DNA of 11,488 bases from NCBI GenBank assembly GCA_023416575.1, contig JAEZHL010000193.1, positions 1-11,488 on the forward strand, read 5' to 3'. Numbering within the stretch: position 1 is the first letter of the stretch; each line of letters opens with the position of its first letter. The notes beneath the pieces were generated by a model. It was given only the letters and a program-made list of their open reading frames with translations. It did no database searches and was not told the DNA's origin. The translations under genes were made by a program, and so were the position numbers. The stretch comes from Pseudomonadota bacterium (lineage in GTDB: Bacteria > Pseudomonadota > Alphaproteobacteria > Rhizobiales > Hyphomicrobiaceae). This document shows, in pieces, positions 7,035 through 11,488 of this stretch.

Positions 7035-8189
7035 CTATCCCGGTTGGCTGGTCTCGAGGCGTGCATCCTGCATGGGCAGCAGAACGCGGAAAATCGTGCG
7101 GCGCGGCTCGGACTCGCATTCGATAACGCCGCCGTGATCGCCGATGATCTTGGCGACGAGAGCGAGGCCGAGGCCGGAGCCGCTGCGCTTGGTCGTGACG
7201 AACGCGTCGAAGAGGTGCGGCTTGAGGTGGTCCGGCACCCCCGTGCCGTTGTCCTCCACCTCGATCATCAGTGGCAGGCTGACGCGGGCGCCGCTGCCTG
7301 GTACCGACAGGCGCACACCGGGCCGGAACGCCGTCGTCAAAATGATGCGGCCGCTTTCGCCACCCTCGTCGATGGCTTCGGCGGCGTTCTTCACGAGATT
7401 GAGGAACGCCTGCACCAGCTTGTCGCGATTGGCCGGCACGGGCGGCAGCGAGGGATCGTAGCGCATCTGGAACCTGATCTCGCGTCCGAAGCCGCTGCTG
7501 GCGAGCTGGCAGACGTGATCGAGCACGTCGTGGATGTTGACAGGGCCCTTGGCCAGCGGGCGCTCGTCACCGAACACCTCCATGCGATCGACGAGGTCGC
7601 GGATGCGATCGGTCTCGTTACGGATGAGCTGGGCCAGCGAACGGTCGGCGGGGCTGAGGCCTGGCTCGATCAGCTGGGCGGCGCCGCGGATGCCCGACAG
7701 CGGGTTCTTGATCTCATGGGCGAGCATTGCCGCCATGCCCGAGACCGAGCGCGCCGCTGCCCGGTGCGTGAGCTGGCGCTCGATCATCTGCGCCATGGAC
7801 CGCTGCTGCAGCATGAGCACGATCAGCGACGGCTGTTCGGGCAGTGGCCCGCCGTGGGCATCGACCAGCTTCGGTCCGTCGTGCCGGGGTATGACGACCT
7901 CGATACCGTATTCGTTGACCGACAAGCCGGTATTGCGAACCTTCTCGACGAGGCTGACGAGCGGCGAGCCGAAGGCGACGAGATCGGCGAGCCGCTGGCG
8001 CTTGAGCATCGCCTGGCCGGCGGAGAAGAACTGCTCGGCTGCCGGATTGGCGTAGACGATGCGCTCGCCCTCGGCGAGGGTCAGGATCGGATGCGGCAGC
8101 GCCGCGAGCAGCAGGTCATGCTGGATGTGCCGGGGACCGCCGGTTGTGGCTGCCGGCGGGGTGCGGTCTTGGGCAAGAGGCATGCTCAT
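7035..8189 (-). CDS. ntrB: Nitrogen regulation histidine kinase/phosphatase NtrB (NR(II))
   Basis: NtrB is the cytoplasmic kinase/phosphatase of NtrC. In well-studied bacteria it takes the nitrogen signal through PII protein. It has 384 residues and no membrane segment. An N-terminal PAS domain covers about 25-135. HisKA has phosphoacceptor H158 in AHEIKNPLSG. The ATPase domain shows NLVKNAAEA (264-272), DNGTGV (313-318) and GSGLGLAL (337-344). A stretch at about 288-306 between the N-box and the D-box is longer than in enteric NtrB, as I recall for rhizobial NtrB. The start ATG at 8189 overlaps the dusB TGA (ATGA), and GAGGAG lies 8 bases upstream, so it is preferred over the ATG at 8183. 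It is the middle gene of dusB-ntrB-ntrC. Confidence 0.97.
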   Translation of the reverse strand: MSMPLAQDRTPPAATTGGPRHIQHDLLLAALPHPILTLAEGERIVYANPAAEQFFSAGQAMLKRQRLADLVAFGSPLVSLVEKVRNTGLSVNEYGIEVVIPRHDGPKLVDAHGGPLPEQPSLIVLMLQQRSMAQMIERQLTHRAAARSVSGMAAMLAHEIKNPLSGIRGAAQLIEPGLSPADRSLAQLIRNETDRIRDLVDRMEVFGDERPLAKGPVNIHDVLDHVCQLASSGFGREIRFQMRYDPSLPPVPANRDKLVQAFLNLVKNAAEAIDEGGESGRIILTTAFRPGVRLSVPGSGARVSLPLMIEVEDNGTGVPDHLKPHLFDAFVTTKRSGSGLGLALVAKIIGDHGGVIECESEPRRTIFRVLLPMQDARLETSQPG

Positions 8190-9190
8190 GCTGCAAGCTC
8201 CTCGGCCTGAGTAGAGAAATCACCGAGGCGGCGCAGCACCCGGTCGGCATCATCGTCCTGACAGAGCTGCGCGCGCCAGGCCTTCACGGTTTCCTTGCCG
8301 AGCCCGCTCTGCTCCAGGTACCAGCCGATGTGCTTGCGGGCGTTGCGCAGCCCGAGATAGCGGCCGTAATGGTGCAGCATGTGGCCGATGTGCTCGGCCG
8401 CGATGCGGCACTGCTCGGCGAGCGGAGGCGGGCCGGGATCGGTCCCGGTGGCGAGCGCTGCCGCGATGCGTCCCGGCAACCAGGGCGCGCCGTAGGCGCC
8501 GCGGCCGACCATGACGCCATCGGCACCCGACGCGGCCAGGGCCGACTTTGCATCCGCAACCGAACAGATGTCACCGTTGACGACGACCGGAACGGACACC
8601 GCCTCCTTGACGCGGCGGACGAAGGCCCAGTCGGCCTTGCCCTTGAAGAACTGGCAGCGCGTGCGCCCATGCACCGTGATCAGCCCGACACCGGCCGCTT
8701 CCGCGCGGCGGGCGAGCTCCGGCGCGTTGAGGTCATCGTGGTCCCAGCCCATGCGCATCTTGAGCGTCACGGGCACGCGCACGTTGGCGAGCACCGCCTC
8801 GATCAGCGATATGGCATGATCGGGATCGCGCATCAGCGCCGAGCCGGAGAGCTTTCCCGTCACGGCACGCGCCGGGCAGCCCATGTTGATGTCGATGACG
8901 TCGGCGCCGAGATCCTCCGCGATGCGGGCGCCCTCCCCCATCCAGCGTGCCTCGCGGCCAGCCAGCTGGATGACGAAGGGAGCGATGCCGTCGCCTACCG
9001 CTCTGCGCAGGACGTCCGGGCGCTGACGTGCCAGCTCCTCGCTGGCCACCATCTCGGAAACGACGAGACCGGCCCCGAGCCGCTGGGCGAGCTGGCGGAA
9101 CGGCAGGTCCGTGACCCCGGACATGGGCGCCAGCATGACCGGGTTGTCGAGGCGAATAGGCCCGATGGAGAGAGAGTTGGACGGCTGCAC
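8186..9190 (-). CDS. dusB: tRNA-dihydrouridine synthase DusB (NifR3 family)
   Basis: This FMN-dependent enzyme reduces specific uridines in the tRNA D-loop to dihydrouridine using NAD(P)H. It has 334 residues, normal for the family. The TIM-barrel catalytic domain covers about 8-245, with the FMN-binding start APMSGVTD (21-28), catalytic C105 in NMGCPA (102-107), K144 in TLKMRMGW, H174 in TVHGRT (172-177), NGDI (205-208) and GRGAYG (229-234). The C-terminal helical tRNA-binding domain covers about 255-325. The start is GTG at 9190: an in-frame stop lies upstream and the next ATG (residue 19) would remove the first strand. AGAAGG ends 3 bases before it and an overlapping AGGCAG ends 7 bases before. 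The first gene of the ntrBC operon is called nifR3 in Rhodobacter. Its activity has no obvious link to nitrogen control beyond co-expression. Confidence 0.96.
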   Translation of the reverse strand: MQPSNSLSIGPIRLDNPVMLAPMSGVTDLPFRQLAQRLGAGLVVSEMVASEELARQRPDVLRRAVGDGIAPFVIQLAGREARWMGEGARIAEDLGADVIDINMGCPARAVTGKLSGSALMRDPDHAISLIEAVLANVRVPVTLKMRMGWDHDDLNAPELARRAEAAGVGLITVHGRTRCQFFKGKADWAFVRRVKEAVSVPVVVNGDICSVADAKSALAASGADGVMVGRGAYGAPWLPGRIAAALATGTDPGPPPLAEQCRIAAEHIGHMLHHYGRYLGLRNARKHIGWYLEQSGLGKETVKAWRAQLCQDDDADRVLRRLGDFSTQAEELAA

Positions 9191-9193
9191 GAG

Positions 9194-9203
9194 CCTTCTG
9201 CCT
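9194..9203 (-). promoter_or_regulatory. Ribosome binding site for dusB (GTG start)
   Basis: On the minus strand AGGCAGAAGG lies just before the GTG. Its two purine cores end 7 and 3 bases from the start. Together with the in-frame stop upstream it fixes GTG as the start. Confidence 0.6.
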
Positions 9204-9242
9204 GTTATTTGATCACGTTCTATTCATGCCGAATGTTTGTGC

Positions 9243-9271
9243 AGATTAGGCGAGGGTCATTCACTTCGCAA
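9243..9271 (-). promoter_or_regulatory. Probable promoter of the dusB-ntrB-ntrC operon
   Basis: Read on the minus strand, TTGCGA (9266-9271) and TAATCT (9243-9248) are separated by exactly 17 bases, a good sigma-70-type match. Transcription would start near 9236, giving a leader of about 45 bases with the ribosome binding site near its end. The -35 element lies inside the palindrome at 9265-9278. Confidence 0.55.
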
Positions 9272-9278
9272 GTGCGAA
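9265..9278. promoter_or_regulatory. Palindrome TTCGCA-AG-TGCGAA, possible operator
   Basis: Perfect 6-bp arms flank AG. A second, overlapping inverted repeat CACTT-CGC-AAGTG lies at 9262-9274. It covers the -35 element of the probable dusB promoter and lies about 20 bases upstream of the candidate ispDF promoter, so a bound dimer could affect one or both directions. It does not match the NtrC-type TGCAC-N-GTGCA site, and its regulator is unknown. Confidence 0.45.
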
Positions 9279-9298
9279 TTCAATCCGTGGCTTCGACA

Positions 9299-9326
9299 TT
9301 GCACTGGACCACCAAGGACTTTAAGG
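9299..9326 (+). promoter_or_regulatory. Weak candidate promoter for ispDF
   Basis: TTGCAC (9299-9304) is followed after 15-16 bases by TTTAAG/TTAAGG (9320-9326). Both the -10 match and the spacing are below ideal. It is the best plus-strand candidate seen by eye in the 186-base divergent region. Confidence 0.25.
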
Positions 9327-9363
9327 CTTCACCAGCCGGCCAGTCCGGGGTTTGAGAGGCGCT

Positions 9364-9368
9364 GGAGG
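9364..9368 (+). promoter_or_regulatory. Ribosome binding site deciding the GTG start of ispDF
   Basis: GGAGG lies 8 bases before the GTG at 9377. An in-frame TGA at 9353-9355 rules out any far upstream start. Confidence 0.7.
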
Positions 9369-9376
9369 CCATCATC

Positions 9377-10576
9377 GTGCACGTTGCCGTGCTCATCGTC
9401 GCCGCAGGTCGCGGCACACGCGCTGCATCGGGGGCAACTCCTCCGAAGCAGTACAGGATGCTCGGTGGCCGGCCGGTGCTGGCCCGCGCCATCGCGGCCT
9501 TCGCCACCCATCCCAAGGTCAACTCGATCCAGGTCGTCATCCATCCCGACGATCGCGCGCTGTACGAGGCCTGCTGCGCCGGAATGGATGCGCCGCTGCG
9601 CCCTGCCGTTGCGGGCGGCGCGGCGCGCCAGGATTCGGTCCGCGCCGGCTTGCAGGCACTCGCGACCGATCCCTCGCCCGATGTCGTGCTCATCCACGAT
9701 GCCGCCCGCGCACTCGTCGGTGCGGACGTGATCGACGGCGTGATTGCAGCACTCCAATCGCATCACGGAGCGATCGCCGCCCTCCCCGTGATCGACACCC
9801 TGAAGCGTGCCGGCGCCGACGGCATCATCACCGGAACGGTGCCGCGCGATGGGCTCTGGCGCGCCCAGACACCGCAAGGGTTCCGCTTTTCCGACATCCT
9901 GACCGCACACGCGGCGGCACATGCTGCGGGCCGCAGCGATTTCACCGACGATGCTTCGATTGCCGAATGGGCAGGCCTCAACGTCGCCCTCGTGCCCGGC
10001 AGCGAGCGCAATTTCAAACTCACCGACCAGGAGGATTTCGCGTTGGCAGAGCGCCTCATCGCCCCGCAAGCCGAACAGTTGGAGATGCGCACCGGCAACG
10101 GGTTCGACGTCCATCGCTTTTGCGCGGGCGACCACGTCTGGCTGTGCGGCGTCCGCGTTCCCCACGACATGGCCCTCGAGGGGCATTCCGATGCCGACGT
10201 CGGCCTGCATGCGCTGACGGATGCCATCCTCGGCGCGCTCGCGGATGGCGACATCGGCCAGCACTTTCCGCCGTCGGACCCGCGCTGGAAAGGCGCGGCC
10301 TCGCACGTGTTCCTGCGCGATGCTGCCCGCCGGGTCACCGCGCGTGGTGGACGGATCGTCAACGTCGACGTCACCTTGCTCTGCGAAACGCCGAAGGTTT
10401 CTCCGCACCGCGAAACGATGCGGGCGACGATCGCGGATATCCTCGAGATCGGCATCGAGCGCGTCAGCGTGAAAGCGACGACAACAGAGGGTCTTGGCTT
10501 CACCGGGCGACGCGAAGGCATTGCCGCGATGGCGAGCGCGGCGCTGCTGCTGCCGCAATGCAACCCGTCATCCTGA
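9377..10576 (+). CDS. ispDF: Bifunctional IspD/IspF, MEP pathway
   Basis: This fused enzyme catalyses two steps of isoprenoid precursor synthesis: IspD makes CDP-methylerythritol from MEP and CTP, and IspF cyclises the later phosphorylated product to MEcPP with release of CMP. It has 399 residues, normal for the fusion. The IspD part (1 to about 230) shows the CTP-binding loop AAGRGTR (9-15), K24 in PKQY, ARQDSV (83-88), HDAAR (107-111), AQTPQGF (163-169) and K214. The IspF part (about 235-395) shows metal ligands D244 and H246 in GFDVHRF, H270-S-D-A-D, H278, DIGQHFP (292-298) and TTTEGLGFTGR (368-378). The fusion is common in alphaproteobacteria. It starts with GTG and is divergent from dusB. 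Confidence 0.97.
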   Translation: MHVAVLIVAAGRGTRAASGATPPKQYRMLGGRPVLARAIAAFATHPKVNSIQVVIHPDDRALYEACCAGMDAPLRPAVAGGAARQDSVRAGLQALATDPSPDVVLIHDAARALVGADVIDGVIAALQSHHGAIAALPVIDTLKRAGADGIITGTVPRDGLWRAQTPQGFRFSDILTAHAAAHAAGRSDFTDDASIAEWAGLNVALVPGSERNFKLTDQEDFALAERLIAPQAEQLEMRTGNGFDVHRFCAGDHVWLCGVRVPHDMALEGHSDADVGLHALTDAILGALADGDIGQHFPPSDPRWKGAASHVFLRDAARRVTARGGRIVNVDVTLLCETPKVSPHRETMRATIADILEIGIERVSVKATTTEGLGFTGRREGIAAMASAALLLPQCNPSS

Positions 10577-10663
10577 ATCGGCGGCCCAGGGATCATGCTT
10601 CCTTGCATCGGCGGAAAGAATCGTTGATCAAGAACGAAGCGTTGTATCTCCACTGGCGATGCC

Positions 10664-10667
10664 GGAG
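10664..10667 (+). promoter_or_regulatory. Ribosome binding site deciding the marR start
   Basis: GGAG lies 6 bases before the ATG at 10674. The alternative ATG codons at 10659 and 10683 have no site at a normal distance. Confidence 0.6.
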
Positions 10668-10673
10668 CTTCCG

Positions 10674-11153
10674 ATGAACATAATGACCCAGGAGCCGGAC
10701 ACCGCGACGGCTGAGCTTGCCAACATCGCGGAGACGACCTCCTCGAGCTGTATCGCCACGCGCGTGCGTCAGCTCAGCCGCATCATTACCCGCGTCTATG
10801 ACGACGCCATGCGTCCGCTCGGCATCACCGCCAGCCAGTTCACCCTGCTCACGCAGCTCGCCCAGCAGGACGGCATCACCGCCGTCGAGATCGGCTTCAC
10901 GCTCGACATCGAGAAGTCGACCCTGTCGCGCAACCTGAAGCGGCTGCTGGCACTCAACATGATCATCATGGATCCCCCGGCGGGGCGTCGCGGGCGCGGG
11001 TTGCACCTGACGAACAAGGGACGCGGCGTCATCAAGGAGGCTTATCCCGTGTGGCTCGCCGCGCAGCAGCGCGCCGTCAGCGTCATGGGGCCGGAAAGCC
11101 GCTCCACCCTCGACAGCCTCCTGCACCAAGCGGAGAAGCTGGCGGTCGTTTAG
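10674..11153 (+). CDS. MarR-family transcriptional regulator
   Basis: This is a probable DNA-binding regulator of 159 residues, a typical MarR length. N-terminal helices (about 24-48) form part of the dimer region. The winged helix-turn-helix covers about 51-115, with the recognition helix near 79-92 (EKSTLSRNLKRL) and the wing at about 99-112 (DPPAGRRGRGLHL). C-terminal helices (about 116-157) complete the dimer interface. C26 is the only cysteine, just before the first long helix. A redox role of the OhrR kind is possible but cannot be judged from the sequence. The frame is open upstream into ispDF, but the ATG at 10674 has the best ribosome binding site. The gap to ispDF is 97 bases, so it may be co-transcribed or have its own promoter. 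Its target and ligand are unknown. Confidence 0.9.
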   Translation: MNIMTQEPDTATAELANIAETTSSSCIATRVRQLSRIITRVYDDAMRPLGITASQFTLLTQLAQQDGITAVEIGFTLDIEKSTLSRNLKRLLALNMIIMDPPAGRRGRGLHLTNKGRGVIKEAYPVWLAAQQRAVSVMGPESRSTLDSLLHQAEKLAVV

Positions 11154-11193
11154 CCGGCACGCTTCTCGATTCTCAAAAGATCCGGACTGCACA

Positions 11194-11228
11194 CGAAGGC
11201 GTCATCACATGGCGCCTTCGGAATTTTT
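11194..11228 (+). terminator. Intrinsic terminator after the MarR gene
   Basis: Perfect 8-bp arms CGAAGGCG (11194-11201) and CGCCTTCG (11213-11220) enclose an 11-base loop and are followed by GAATTTTT. It lies 41 bases after the marR stop and fits a plus-strand rho-independent terminator. Confidence 0.8.
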
Positions 11229-11285
11229 ACGACCATCTGCGGTCGCTTCGCTTTTCACGGGGCGTCGTCCCGGACGGCGTGAGCC

Positions 11286-11314
11286 TTGGCGAGGGCCGAT
11301 CCGGCACATCAAAT
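11286..11314 (+). promoter_or_regulatory. Weak candidate promoter for the CinA/PncC-type gene
   Basis: TTGGCG (11286-11291) and TCAAAT (11309-11314) are 17 bases apart, each matching 4 of 6 consensus bases. The terminator just upstream implies that the next gene needs its own promoter. Confidence 0.25.
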
Positions 11315-11408
11315 CTCCACCCAGGTCCTTCGGTTCGGGGCGGAAATGATCTAGCCTCCACGCACGGGCGCGCCGAAACGGCGGCAGCCTGATCTGATGG
11401 AGAGAGGC

Positions 11409-11488
11409 ATGTTCCCTGCGGATCTCGTCGACGAGGCGCGCCAGCTTCTGGACGTGCTGCGTGAGCGCAATCTGATGCTGGTCACGGC
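11409..11488 (+). CDS. CinA C-terminal domain / nicotinamide-nucleotide amidohydrolase PncC-type protein (partial, 5' end only)
   Basis: Only the first 26 codons are in the window: MFPADLVDEARQLL, then DVLRERNLMLVTA. This resembles the start of stand-alone CinA C-terminal domain proteins, where a helix with an ARxLL pattern is followed by the first beta strand leading to the ATAES-type motif, which would lie just past the edge. PncC deamidates NMN to nicotinate mononucleotide in pyridine-nucleotide salvage. GGAG lies 6 bases before the ATG at 11409. An in-frame ATG at 11397 is possible but has no clear ribosome binding site. A cinA-type gene downstream of ispDF is common in Hyphomicrobiales and supports the call, but the fragment is short. 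Confidence 0.6.
   Translation, partial: MFPADLVDEARQLLDVLRERNLMLVT

Noticed and set aside
7023..8210. Plus-strand open frame of 395 residues opposite ntrB
   Set aside because: It mirrors the conserved ntrB frame, has no recognisable motif, and its composition is typical of an antisense shadow. The similar frames at 202-1176, 5980-7137 and 8144-9355 were rejected for the same reason.
9329..10558. Open frame of 409 residues on the minus strand opposite ispDF
   Set aside because: It is fully antisense to a gene with clear IspD and IspF motifs. The translation is low-complexity, rich in Arg, Ala and Asp, with no recognisable domain. Such frames are expected opposite high-GC3 genes.
10577..10673. 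Promoter or operator between ispDF and the MarR gene
   Set aside because: TTGATCAA (10624-10631) and AACG/CGTT arms (10633-10643) are visible, but they are too short and the possible -35/-10 pairs are badly spaced.

Overview
The window looks like core chromosome of an alphaproteobacterium, most likely of the order Hyphomicrobiales (rhizobia and relatives). The evidence is high GC content with strongly GC-rich third codon positions, and a gene order typical of that group: trkA, ntrX, ntrY, ntrC, ntrB and dusB on the minus strand, then a divergent fused ispDF. Genus cannot be decided from the sequence alone.

Layout. Positions 1-9190 are almost entirely minus strand. In transcription order (right to left) they hold dusB (nifR3), ntrB and ntrC as a tight operon: dusB and ntrB overlap by 4 bases (ATGA), and ntrB and ntrC are 5 bases apart. 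A gap of about 680 bases follows, holding one small opposite-strand ORF for a probable exported protein and several short inverted repeats. Then come ntrY and ntrX (49 bases apart) and trkA, whose 3' end is cut by the window edge. A 19-bp perfect tandem repeat lies between ntrX and trkA. From 9191 onward the genes are on the plus strand: a divergent regulatory region, ispDF, a MarR-family regulator, a good intrinsic terminator, and the first 80 bases of a CinA/PncC-type gene.

How the genes work together. NtrB/NtrC is the classical nitrogen two-component system. NtrC has an intact GAFTGA loop and should activate sigma-54 promoters. NtrY/NtrX is the paralogous alphaproteobacterial pair with a membrane-anchored sensor. 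NtrX here has no GAFTGA loop, so it probably does not activate sigma-54 directly. DusB modifies tRNA uridines and leads the ntrBC operon, as nifR3 does in Rhodobacter and Rhizobium. TrkA is the NAD-binding regulatory subunit of K+ uptake. IspDF supplies two steps of the MEP isoprenoid pathway.

Novelty. I found no sign of a new multi-gene system, mobile element, CRISPR array or RNA gene. The points most worth a second look are the small ORF at 5266-5556, the palindrome overlapping the -35 element of the dusB-ntrBC promoter, and the tandem repeat upstream of trkA.
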